A stretch of 34,520 nt of DNA from Acidobacteriota bacterium (lineage in GTDB: Bacteria > Acidobacteriota > Polarisedimenticolia > Gp22-AA2), in assembly GCA_018606725.1 (NCBI GenBank), contig JAGYID010000053.1:1-34520 (forward strand), read 5' to 3'. Positions 8,296 to 14,904 of the stretch are shown here, piece after piece. The translations under genes and the position numbers were made by a program. The notes beneath the pieces are model-generated. The model was not told the origin of the DNA, made no database searches, and saw nothing but the letters and a program-made list of their open reading frames with translations. Each line of letters begins with the position of its first letter. Position 1 is the first letter of the stretch.

Positions 8296-8931
8296 TCAGG
8301 CGGCGGGGGCGGTGCTCCGCGGGCGGCTTCGGGCCCACATCTCGAACCCGGACAGCAGGCCCAGCATGGCGCGCCCCACCTTGCGTGGGTCGTGGCGCAC
8401 CAGGGGCCCGTTCCACAGGAGGTCGCACTTCAGCGGACGACAACCCAAAGCCTCGAGAGCTTCGGTGTCGTACCCGATCGGCAACGCGCCCCACCGTGCG
8501 TAATTCACCACCAGATCGCTCCGGATGGGCGCATCGTTGAGGAGCACATCGTGAATGGGCACCTCGGGCGCGTTCCGCCGGATTGCCCGCACGAAGTCCG
8601 AGGCCACGTAAAGGTCCACGTCCCCCGGCTCGGTCATCAGGTTCATCACGAGCACGACGCGTGCCCGGCAGCGGCCGATCTCCTCCGCGATCTCCCTGAC
8701 CAGGAGGACGGGGAGGAGGTTCGCGTACACGCTCCCCGGGCCGAGCACGATGAGATCCGCGGCCGCGATCGCCTGCCTCGCCGACGGATCGCCAACGCGA
8801 TCGACGGCCCAGTGGAAATCCCTTCCCACGTCAAGGAAGGCCTCGGCGATGCCGCGCATCATGGCCGGCTGCCCGGCGTCGCCGCCGAGCGCCACCACCC
8901 GCAGGGCCGCAGTCGACATGAGTGGCTTCAT
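8296..8931 (-). CDS. YvcK/CofD-like protein lacking the middle of the domain
   Basis: 211 aa; complete YvcK proteins are about 310-330 aa. The first 25 residues match the nucleotide-binding start of the family (LRVVALGGDAGQPAMMRGI for the usual VVALGGGTGLPxLLRGL). The sequence then jumps to the second half: AAADLIVLGPGSVYANLLP, RVVLVMNLMTEPGDVDLYVA and SDFVRAIRR. The segment that normally carries TVADDGGSSGRLR and the PPGDLRN motif, roughly 100 residues, is absent. YvcK binds UDP-sugars and affects gluconeogenic growth and PBP1 placement; this version may be inactive or altered. A second ATG at 8919 is possible and would suit a transcript starting near 8935. Shares a divergent promoter region with the Crp/Fnr gene. 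Confidence 0.75.
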   Translation of the reverse strand: MKPLMSTAALRVVALGGDAGQPAMMRGIAEAFLDVGRDFHWAVDRVGDPSARQAIAAADLIVLGPGSVYANLLPVLLVREIAEEIGRCRARVVLVMNLMTEPGDVDLYVASDFVRAIRRNAPEVPIHDVLLNDAPIRSDLVVNYARWGALPIGYDTEALEALGCRPLKCDLLWNGPLVRHDPRKVGRAMLGLLSGFEMWARSRPRSTAPAA

Positions 8932-8941
8932 GACGCGTCAA

Positions 8942-9040
8942 TCTGTACCTTGGTCGTGCGCGCCCCACAAGTCGGAAGTTACCTGAGTCAAAGTTCAGGA
9001 GGGTCCTGACAGCGAAGGCCGGTCCAATCGGTTCTAATGA
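8942..9040. promoter_or_regulatory. Divergent tandem-palindrome promoter (yvcK-like / Crp-Fnr gene)
   Basis: Two well-formed palindromes, given in minus-strand direction: TCAGGACCCTCCTGA (8995-9009) and TCAGGTAACTTCCGA (8972-8986), 23 bp apart. Minus direction: 24 bp on lies TACAGA (8942-8947), with TTGTGG at the -35 place. Plus direction: 25 bp after the other unit lies TAATGA (9035-9040). The element can therefore serve both genes. A plus transcript would start near 9048, which favours ATG 9070 over ATG 9037 for the regulator. Confidence 0.65.
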
Positions 9041-9069
9041 TTCCGCTCCCGCCGGGCTGGAGATCGCAG

Positions 9070-9723
9070 ATGAAACCGAACGGAATGCCGCCTTTCGACC
9101 CCAAGGCCTTTCTGGCCAAGGTTGGAGAAGGGAAGACGATCACTGGCTACCACAAGAACCAGCTGGTGTTTTCGCAAGGCGACGCGGCGGAGGCGATCTT
9201 CTATATCCAGAAAGGCAGGGTCAAGCTCACCGTGGTGTCCACACACGGCAAAGAAGCGGTCATCGCCATTCTGGGCGCCGGCGACTTCTTCGGAGAGGGA
9301 TGCCTTGGCGGCCAGCATCTGCGCATGGCAACCTCCACCGCAATATCCGAGTGCTCGATCGTGCGGCTGGAGAAATCGGGCACGATCCGTGTGCTCCACG
9401 ACGAACCGGTCTTCTCCGAGCTGTTCCTCGCCTATCTGCTGTCGCGCAACATCCGGCTCGAGGAGGATCTGGTGGATCAGCTCTTCAACTCCAGTGAGAA
9501 GAGGCTGGCCCGGGTGCTTCTCCTGATGGCCAATTTCGGGAAAGAAGGCAAGACGGAGCCGGTCATTCCGAAGATCAGCCAGGAGACGCTGGCGAAGATC
9601 GTCGGCACCACGCGCTCGAGAGTCAGCTTCTTCATGAACAAGTTCCGCAAGCTGGGCCTCATCGACTACGGCGCCGGGCTGGAAGTCCACAGCTCGCTGC
9701 TGAATGTCGTCCTGCACGACTGA
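9070..9723 (+). CDS. Crp/Fnr-family transcriptional regulator
   Basis: 217 aa from ATG 9070 (GGAG 9 bp upstream); an ATG at 9037 lacks a ribosome binding site. Residues about 15-130 form the cyclic-nucleotide-binding-type beta-roll (GDAAEAIFYIQKGRVKLTVV, GDFFGEGCLGG); residues 150-210 form the winged helix with recognition helix around TTRSRVSFFMNKFRKLG. There is no N-terminal Cys cluster, so it is not an oxygen-sensing Fe-S FNR. The ligand is unknown. The sequence MPPFDPKAFL and the C-terminus VHSSLLNVVLHD match a Crp-like subgroup I recall as frequent in Acidobacteriota and some Proteobacteria. It lies beside a tandem-palindrome promoter and is one candidate for its regulator. Confidence 0.93.
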   Translation: MKPNGMPPFDPKAFLAKVGEGKTITGYHKNQLVFSQGDAAEAIFYIQKGRVKLTVVSTHGKEAVIAILGAGDFFGEGCLGGQHLRMATSTAISECSIVRLEKSGTIRVLHDEPVFSELFLAYLLSRNIRLEEDLVDQLFNSSEKRLARVLLLMANFGKEGKTEPVIPKISQETLAKIVGTTRSRVSFFMNKFRKLGLIDYGAGLEVHSSLLNVVLHD

Positions 9724-9799
9724 TATTCAGCGACTCTGAGCAATCTTGAACAGATCCCGGGTGCCGCGTCTGTTACGGTGGCGCCTGGAGGTCACACAC

Positions 9800-10552
9800 A
9801 TGTCACGAATACTGAATGCATCAAAAGTGTTCATGGCCATGCTTGTCGCGGTCGCCCTCACGGGGTCGATACAGGCAGCCGGCACTGGTACCCTCGACAC
9901 CAACAGAGATGCCACGTACGCCTCGGTGAAGGCAATCGAGGACGCTCAGCGGATCCTGCAGCAGAATCGGTACCTGGCGCCCGGCAGCTATCACAAGGGT
10001 GAACTGGACAACACGACCATCAGCGCGATCACCCGCTTCCAGGGTGCCCATGATCAGCGCCAGACCGGCGGGCTCAACTTCGAGACCACGGCTCTCCTGT
10101 GGTCCCACACGATGGCCCCGGGAACCGCGGTTGCTGCGCAGACGAGCCCGAACTACGGCTACATGCCGGCCACCGCCTACCGGCCGAGTTCAGAGCCGCT
10201 GTTCGCCGAAAAGAGACCGCTGATCCTGGAAGGCGTCGAGTTCGACATCGACAAGGCGACGCTCCGGCCCGAGTCGCGGAACACGCTCGACCAGGTCGCC
10301 GCATCGCTGCGGACCTGGCCGAATGTCTCCGTCGAGATCCAGGGCCACACCTCCGAGCCCGGCACCACGATCCACAACATGGATCTCTCCCAGCGAAGGG
10401 CGGAGGCCGTGAGGGCGTATTTCGTCTCCGAGGGCATTGATGGAGGCCGCCTCGTGGCAAACGGTTACGGCGAAACCAGATTCATCGCCGACAACTCCAC
10501 GGCCGCAGGCCGGCAGGAGAATCGCAGAGTCGAGCTGCACGAAATCTTCTAG
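9800..10552 (+). CDS. OmpA-family protein with N-terminal PG-binding-like domain
   Basis: 250 aa from ATG 9800, which follows CTGGAGGT and begins a signal peptide (MSRILNASKVFMAMLVAVAL...QAAG); an earlier in-frame start at 9746 would put 18 residues before it. Residues about 48-110 form a peptidoglycan_binding_1-like domain (AQRILQQNRYLAPGSYHKGE). Residues about 145-250 form an OmpA domain (VEFDIDKATLRPESRNTLDQ, IQGHTSEPGTTIHNMDLSQR, NGYGETRFIADNSTAAGRQE, NRRVELHEIF). It shares domain order with the protein at 5985-6659, but its OmpA domain is closer to that at 13716. The usual GHTD is GHTS here, as it is GHCS in the 13.7-kb copy. Confidence 0.92.
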   Translation: MSRILNASKVFMAMLVAVALTGSIQAAGTGTLDTNRDATYASVKAIEDAQRILQQNRYLAPGSYHKGELDNTTISAITRFQGAHDQRQTGGLNFETTALLWSHTMAPGTAVAAQTSPNYGYMPATAYRPSSEPLFAEKRPLILEGVEFDIDKATLRPESRNTLDQVAASLRTWPNVSVEIQGHTSEPGTTIHNMDLSQRRAEAVRAYFVSEGIDGGRLVANGYGETRFIADNSTAAGRQENRRVELHEIF

Positions 10553-10577
10553 ACGGTCTTGATTCGAGTCGCAGTCG

Positions 10578-10610
10578 CGAGGCCCCGGGGGCAGACCCCA
10601 CGGGGCCTCG
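10578..10610 (+). terminator. GC hairpin after the OmpA-like gene
   Basis: Perfect 10-bp stem CGAGGCCCCG (10578-10587) / CGGGGCCTCG (10601-10610), 25 bp after the stop codon. A related GAGGCC...GGCCTC hairpin follows the OmpA gene at 13716 and, degraded, the OmpA remnant at 2317. No T-run follows. Confidence 0.6.
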
Positions 10611-10642
10611 TTGCGTGTGCGGCGCCTCCTGGCGCGCCGCTG

Positions 10643-10709
10643 TCAGGAGTTTCTGACAATCGATTCAGAGAACTCCCGACTTGTGGGGTTCGCGCGGCGG
10701 GGGTAAGAA
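10643..10709 (+). promoter_or_regulatory. Tandem-palindrome promoter of the basic-peptide / RsbT-kinase-regulator set
   Basis: Units TCAGGAGTTTCTGA (10643-10656, one base short) and TCAGAGAACTCCCGA (10665-10679), 22 bp apart. TTGTGG occupies the -35 position (10681-10686), then a 17-bp spacer and TAAGAA (10704-10709). Predicted start near 10716, 46 nt before the first ATG. Confidence 0.65.
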
Positions 10710-10761
10710 CATTCCTGGCAGGGAGGAACATGTCTCCCGTGCCACAGATGGAGGCAGGACT

Positions 10762-10881
10762 ATGGCCAAGAAGAGCAGAGGCGGACGAATGACGGCAGCG
10801 AAGGGAAGAGCGGCACGGAAGTTAGGGGGCAAGGGGCGGGTGAAAACTCGGCGGGCCGGAAAACGCATCATGAGCACCTGA
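10762..10881 (+). CDS. 39-residue, extremely basic small protein
   Basis: ATG 10762 follows GATGGAGGCAGGACT, a good ribosome binding site. The peptide has 39 residues with 15 Lys/Arg and no acidic residue (motifs AKKSRGGRM, AKGRAARK, GKGRVKTRRAGKRI). The composition is like histone H1 tails or small nucleic-acid-binding proteins, and low-complexity K/R/G/A sequence suggests it is unstructured. It has its own upstream tandem-palindrome promoter and lies 104 bp before the RsbT-like gene. No family recognised; DNA or RNA binding is inference from charge alone. Confidence 0.7.
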   Translation: MAKKSRGGRMTAAKGRAARKLGGKGRVKTRRAGKRIMST

Positions 10882-10985
10882 ACGTTTCCGCGTGGTCCTC
10901 GAGACGGCCTTCCGGCGTCCTCCAGCGCAAGGGATTGATCTTCAATCCGCAGGGTTGGATAATATGGCCTACCCAGCTGGTATGG

Positions 10986-11387
10986 ATGATTCTCGAGGAT
11001 CACGTGGACATCGTCAACGAAGACGACGTGATCGCCGGTCGCCGGAAGGTCCGAATGCTTGCCGCGGAAATCGGCTTCTCGCCCGCTGAGTGGGCGATGC
11101 TGGCCGCGGTCATCACGGAACTGTCGCGCAACATCCTCGACTATGCCGGGCGTGGAGAGGTGCTCTTTCACGCCATCGAGGACGGAGGCCGGCGCGGCAT
11201 CGCCGTCATTGCCCGCGACCACGGACCGGGCATCCCGAACATCAAGGAAGCGCTGCAGGCTTCGTACTCCGTGGCGGGCGGCCTGGGCGTCGGTCTGAGA
11301 GGGGTCAAGGGGCTGATGGACAGCCTCGAGATTATCTCCGTCCCGGGCAAAGGGACGACGGTGACCGCCCGGAAGTGGCTGTCATGA
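10986..11387 (+). CDS. RsbT-like serine-protein kinase / anti-sigma switch protein
   Basis: 133 aa from ATG 10986, the usual RsbT length; a TTG at 10935 would add 17 residues and has AAGGG in front, so it is an alternative. Single GHKL ATPase domain: N-box TELSRNILDYA, G1 DHGPGI, G2 GGLGVGLRGVKGLMD, G3 GKGTTV. The opening HVDIVNEDDVIAGRRKVRML is typical of RsbT. RsbT phosphorylates STAS-domain stressosome proteins and switches on the RsbU phosphatase. Here the next gene carries an RsbU_N domain fused to a histidine kinase, so the RsbT-like protein probably binds and activates that kinase (inference). Confidence 0.88.
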   Translation: MILEDHVDIVNEDDVIAGRRKVRMLAAEIGFSPAEWAMLAAVITELSRNILDYAGRGEVLFHAIEDGGRRGIAVIARDHGPGIPNIKEALQASYSVAGGLGVGLRGVKGLMDSLEIISVPGKGTTVTARKWLS

Positions 11388-11418
11388 AGCCGTCGGCGCG
11401 CCGTCAAGGAGGCGGAGC

Positions 11419-12348
11419 GTGAGGGAGATCGCGGGCGAGCTGCAGCGAGAGTATTCCGACGCCCTCCGGGACTATCTCGCTCGTCCCAACGAGCGCGCGC
11501 TTCGGCGGGTGTACGAAATGGGACGCGGAACGCTGACCGACGGCGTGGGCGTGCTCGGGATCGCGGCGCTCCATCACCAGGCCCTGAAGGACGTCATCCC
11601 CGGCCTGTCGGAGGAGATCGAGGAAGCGCTGCTGATCAAGCGCGCCGAGGACGTGTTCATCGAGAGCCTGATGCCGTTCGAAATGAGCCATCGCGCCTTC
11701 CGCGAAGCCATCGCGGTGCTGCGCCGGATGAACGAGCGCATCGAGCAGGAGGCCAAGCGAATTGCACACGCGCTCCACCAGGAGGCCGGGGGGCTGCTCG
11801 CCTCGACCCACCTCGCCCTCGAGGAGCTGTCCCACGACCTTTCGCCCCAGGGGAGCGAGAGGCTGACCCTCGTCAGGCAGCTCTTGGATCAGATGGACGA
11901 GCAGCTCAGGCAGCTGGCCCACGAGATCCGGCCGACCATCCTGGACGACCTGGGCCTGCTCCCGGCGCTCAATTTCCTGGCCAAGGGGATGTCGAAGCGG
12001 TCGGGGCTGGCGATCACCGTCGAGGGATCGACGGAAGGCCGGCTGCCCCCGGCTGTGGAAACGGCGCTCTACCGGAATGTCCAGGAGGCGCTCAATAACG
12101 CGATCAGGCACGCCCAGGCGGGCGCAGTCGCGGTGATGGTGAGCAGGGAGGCGCGCGCGGTCCGCTGTTCGATCCGCGACGACGGAATCGGCTTCGACGT
12201 GTCCGCGGTGACCGCAGCAAACGGAGAGCGGGGCCTGGGTCTCGTCGGCATGCGCGAGCGCCTGGAATTCCTGCGCGGGACGCTCGCGATCACCTCGGCG
12301 CCGGGTCAGGGCGCTGAATTACTGATGCACATACCGCTCGAAGGCTGA
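11419..12348 (+). CDS. RsbU_N - HisKA_3 histidine kinase with non-canonical H-box
   Basis: 309 aa from GTG 11419 behind AAGGAGG. Residues 8-85 match the RsbU N-terminal RsbT-binding domain (EYSDALRDYL, LHHQALKDVI). Residues 108-175 are the HisKA_3 dimerisation region with His120, and 210-305 the ATPase domain (QEALNNAIRHA, DDGIGFD, GLGLVGMRERLEFL). His120 is followed by QEAGG instead of the usual D-x-x-x-Q, so both the acidic neighbour that helps phosphotransfer and the phosphatase Gln are missing. It lacks membrane segments and should be cytoplasmic. The RsbT-like protein is encoded just upstream and a NarL-type regulator starts 3 bp downstream, making a likely partner-switch-to-two-component relay. 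Confidence 0.9.
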   Translation: MREIAGELQREYSDALRDYLARPNERALRRVYEMGRGTLTDGVGVLGIAALHHQALKDVIPGLSEEIEEALLIKRAEDVFIESLMPFEMSHRAFREAIAVLRRMNERIEQEAKRIAHALHQEAGGLLASTHLALEELSHDLSPQGSERLTLVRQLLDQMDEQLRQLAHEIRPTILDDLGLLPALNFLAKGMSKRSGLAITVEGSTEGRLPPAVETALYRNVQEALNNAIRHAQAGAVAVMVSREARAVRCSIRDDGIGFDVSAVTAANGERGLGLVGMRERLEFLRGTLAITSAPGQGAELLMHIPLEG

Positions 12349-12350
12349 TC

Positions 12351-12983
12351 GTGCCGTTACGAGTTCTTCTCGCCGACGACCACGCGATGTTCATCCAGGC
12401 GCTTCGGGGCCTCCTGGAGCGCGAGGGTGTCGTTGTGGTCGGAGAGGCCCTGGACGGTCGAGAGGCGGTGCGGCTCGCCGGGAAACACAGGCCGGACGTG
12501 GCCGTCCTCGACCTGACGATGCCCCTGTTGAACGGTCTGGATGCCACCCGGGGAATCCGCAAGGTATCGCCGGATACGAAAGTGATCATTCTGACGAGGC
12601 ACACCGAGGAGCAGTACGTCGTCGAGGGGCTGCGGGCCGGGGTCAACGGCTTTCTCCTGAAGACCAAGGCCGCGGCGATCCTCGTCAAGGCGATCAAGGA
12701 CGTCTCCGCCGGCGCGCTGTACATGAGCCACGCCCTTTCGCCGGCCCTCCTGCAGGCCTATCTCGCGAGGGAAGAGTTGCGCACCACTCCCCTGAGCGGG
12801 CGCGAGCGCGAGGTTCTGCAGCTCGTCGCCGAGGGAAAGACGATGAAGGAGATCGCCACGCTCCTCGGGATCAGCGTCAAGACCATCGAGACCCACCGGA
12901 TGCGGCTCATGGGAAAGCTCGACATCCACGAGACGGCCGGCCTCGTCCGCTATGCCATCCGCCAGGGACTGATCGAAGCCTGA
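12351..12983 (+). CDS. NarL/FixJ-family response regulator
   Basis: 210 aa from GTG 12351, 2 bp after the kinase stop, so translation is coupled. Receiver domain 3-120 with acidic pair Asp9/Asp10, phospho-acceptor Asp54 (VAVLDLTMP), switch Thr in ILTRHT and Lys in FLLKTKA. LuxR-type helix-turn-helix at 143-208 (LSGREREVLQLVAEGKTMKE, GISVKTIETHRMRLMGKL). Cognate kinase is expected to be the upstream gene. Because its operon carries a tandem-palindrome promoter, and NarL-family dimers bind short palindromes in tandem, it is a leading candidate for the activator of that promoter family (inference). Confidence 0.93.
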   Translation: MPLRVLLADDHAMFIQALRGLLEREGVVVVGEALDGREAVRLAGKHRPDVAVLDLTMPLLNGLDATRGIRKVSPDTKVIILTRHTEEQYVVEGLRAGVNGFLLKTKAAAILVKAIKDVSAGALYMSHALSPALLQAYLAREELRTTPLSGREREVLQLVAEGKTMKEIATLLGISVKTIETHRMRLMGKLDIHETAGLVRYAIRQGLIEA

Positions 12984-13019
12984 GGCCGCGCATCGATCCA
13001 GTCCCGCGAACGCCCCATA

Positions 13020-13595
13020 TCAGCCACTCCCGAGGAGACCCGTCTTGAGGCTCTGATTCGGCGGTTTCGCGCCCAGCCAGATGGTGAACAGGGCGCGGCC
13101 GAAGTCGGCGCCGGGGATCGTCCCTTTGGACTCGCCCTGGACCTTCACGACGACACCTGTCCCGGGCAGGTAGGTGAGCGTCATCTCATCTCCCTTTCTG
13201 ACGGTGTCCGGCATCCACGCGCGAAGCGTTGCGATGCGATCCTCCAGGGCGGGGAAGTCCTCCCCGATGTTCGCCTTGAGGCTGTCGTCCCACTCCTTGA
13301 TGATCCTTTTCCGGCTGACCGAGCGGACGAAGACGAAGACGATCCTCTTCGGGAGTTCGGCGCGGAGGATCGCGTCGGCGTCGGATGACTTCGCCTGCAA
13401 GTAAAGGCCCGCGACGTACACTTTGATCTTGAGCCAGGTCGCCTCGCGCAGACCGATGCCGTTGAGCACAAGTGTCGACTCATCGACCGCCGTCCGCTCG
13501 GGGAGGGTGACTCCGGCCAGCTCTCCGGCCCACGCCGGCGCCGCCAGGCACGCCGTCAGGTACGCCGCCAGCGCCGTCCCGCCTCGACTGATCAT
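13020..13595 (-). CDS. Exported chalcone-isomerase-like protein
   Basis: 191 aa. Signal peptide 1-23 ends at AWAG. The rest matches the chalcone isomerase-like fold (LNGIGLREATWLKIKVYVAG, LYL, ELPKRIVFVFVRSVSRK, LTYLPGTGVVVKV, GADFGRALFTIWLG). Bacterial periplasmic members have no proven isomerase activity and may bind fatty acids or similar ligands. It lies downstream of the OmpA/TSP3 gene on the same strand but beyond a strong hairpin at 13626-13655, so its expression is probably partly separate. I see no clear ribosome binding site beyond GCGCACGG. Confidence 0.82.
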   Translation of the reverse strand: MISRGGTALAAYLTACLAAPAWAGELAGVTLPERTAVDESTLVLNGIGLREATWLKIKVYVAGLYLQAKSSDADAILRAELPKRIVFVFVRSVSRKRIIKEWDDSLKANIGEDFPALEDRIATLRAWMPDTVRKGDEMTLTYLPGTGVVVKVQGESKGTIPGADFGRALFTIWLGAKPPNQSLKTGLLGSG

Positions 13596-13625
13596 CCGTG
13601 CGCCTACCTGTGCCCACCTGCCAAA

Positions 13626-13655
13626 GAGGCCCCGGGGGGAGTCCCCCGGGGCCTC
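13626..13655 (-). terminator. Strong GC hairpin between OmpA/TSP3 gene and chalcone-like gene
   Basis: Perfect 13-bp stem GAGGCCCCGGGGG (13626-13638) / CCCCCGGGGCCTC (13643-13655) with a 4-base loop. On the minus strand it is followed by TTTGG, so it reads as a moderate intrinsic terminator for the OmpA gene ending at 13716. Confidence 0.7.
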
Positions 13656-13715
13656 GTGAGAGTGACGCGAGCCGGAGCCGGCCGGGAGCGCCCGGCCGAT
13701 GACCCGGACAAGCGC

Positions 13716-14210
13716 CTATTCGATGACGTGCAGCTCGACTCTGCGGTTCAGCTGCCGGCCTGCCTTCGTGTCGTTGCCGGCGATCGGCCTGGTCTCGCCG
13801 TAGCCGTTGGCCTCGAGACGGGAGGCGCTGATGCCGCGGGAGACGAGGTAGTCCTTGACGGCAGCGGCCCTGCGCCGAGACAGGTCCATGTTGTGTTCGT
13901 CACTGCCGGGCTCGGAGCAATGGCCCTGGACCTCCAGCCTGGTGTCGGTCCAGTCCTTGAGCGATGCGGCGACCTCGTCCAGCGTGGTGAGCGATGCCGG
14001 CCGGAGCGTATCCTTGTCGATGTCGAATTCGACCCCGTGCAGGACCACCGCCTTGCGCTCACGGAGAATCTGGATCAGCGGCACCGCGGCGGCGGGGAAC
14101 GGGCATCCATCCTCGTCCACTTTCACGCCGCGAGGCGTGTAGGGGCAGAGGTCGACGCCGTCGGGCACACCGTCTCCGTCGCTGTCCAGCGGGCAGCCCC
14201 ACTGATCCAC
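13716..14210 (-). CDS. OmpA/TSP3 protein, C-terminal fragment (frameshifted)
   Basis: 164 residues open from ATG 14210, but the true N-terminus is in another frame (14123-14863). The fragment begins within thrombospondin-3-like Ca-binding repeats (DSDGDGVPDGVDLCPYTPRG, KVDEDGCP) and continues with an OmpA domain (VEFDIDKDTLRPASLTTLDE, VQGHCSEPGSDEHNMDLSRR, NGYGETRPIAGNDTKAGRQL, NRRVELHVIE). This barrel-TSP3-OmpA order is that of OprF-like major porins. Peptidoglycan anchoring is expected if a full-length protein is made. A frameshift near 14230-14260 separates the two parts. It could be a real mutation, a sequencing error, or less likely programmed. Confidence 0.8.
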   Translation of the reverse strand: MDQWGCPLDSDGDGVPDGVDLCPYTPRGVKVDEDGCPFPAAAVPLIQILRERKAVVLHGVEFDIDKDTLRPASLTTLDEVAASLKDWTDTRLEVQGHCSEPGSDEHNMDLSRRRAAAVKDYLVSRGISASRLEANGYGETRPIAGNDTKAGRQLNRRVELHVIE

Positions 14211-14863
14211 GGGCCATCCCCTCGGGGTTCGGTCCGGTCGTAGACGCCGTCACCATCCGTGTCGGTGTCGGGCGTCGTGGCGGCCGGAGTGGCGGCTTGA
14301 GGAGCACCGAAGACCCAGCCGATTCCGAAGGTGCCCTCGATGTTCTGCTGCGTCGAGTCGATGTCGCCGCCCACGGGCGTCAGGACGACGCGGCCATCGA
14401 GACGCATGTCGAAGTGGGGGGTCAGGAACCAACGGAGACCGCCGCCGGCGTTATAGCCCACGTCCGACCGGTCACCGTAGGCGCGAATGTTGACGTGTTC
14501 GCAGCCGACCCCCGCGGTCAGGAATGGTCGGAAGCTGTCCCCCTCGTTGAAGTTGTACAGCATGTTGAGGCGGTAGCAATCGAGGGTCATGTTCTCGTCC
14601 CGCAGACCGAGGCTCTCGGGGAATTTCGTCAAGGTGGGGAGACGCTGCCAGGCAAGCTCGGCGCTCCAGTGCGGCGTGAAGAAGTAGCCGGCGCGGGCGC
14701 CATAGAGAAAGTCGTTCCTCGGGCGGTACGGGCCGTAGTCGTCCAGCCAGCCGTAGCCGCCGAAGAGGCCCAATTCCCAGTCGCCCTTGTCACCGTTGTC
14801 CGCCAGGGCCGGGACCGCCGTCAGGAGCAGCGCGGCGATGACGGTCAGAATCATTTTTCGCAT
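14123..14863 (-). CDS. OmpA/TSP3 protein, N-terminal beta-barrel part (frameshifted)
   Basis: ATG 14863 follows AAGGAGATCTC and starts a signal peptide (MRKMILTVIAALLLTAVPALA). Residues about 22-195 form an OmpA-like eight-strand barrel (WELGLFGGYGWLDDY, YGARAGYFFTPHWSAELAWQ, FLTAGVGCEHVNIRAY, GGLRWFLTPHFDMRLDGRVV), ending in FGIGWVFG. Then comes the first Ca-binding repeat (DTDTDGDGVYD), after which the frame diverges: the tail from about RTEPRGDG to LAA is out-of-frame sequence. It follows the DUF3494 lipoprotein gene by 41 bp and is very probably in its operon, so both would be driven from 15744-15811. Confidence 0.85.
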   Translation of the reverse strand: MRKMILTVIAALLLTAVPALADNGDKGDWELGLFGGYGWLDDYGPYRPRNDFLYGARAGYFFTPHWSAELAWQRLPTLTKFPESLGLRDENMTLDCYRLNMLYNFNEGDSFRPFLTAGVGCEHVNIRAYGDRSDVGYNAGGGLRWFLTPHFDMRLDGRVVLTPVGGDIDSTQQNIEGTFGIGWVFGAPQAATPAATTPDTDTDGDGVYDRTEPRGDGPWISGAARWTATETVCPTASTSAPTRLAA

Positions 14864-14904
14864 GAGATCTCCTTCTGCTGTGTGCGGAGCAGGCACCTCA
14901 AGCC

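Noticed and set aside
9723-9790. Possible further tandem-palindrome element upstream of the OmpA-like gene at 9800
   Set aside because: Only half-sites are present (TCAGCGACTCTGA and a TCCCGG end), spacing is 19 bp and no -10 box is at the right distance.
13716-14210. Programmed ribosomal frameshift in the OmpA/TSP3 gene
   Set aside because: No classical slippery heptamer with a downstream structure is apparent at the junction; mutation or sequence error is simpler.
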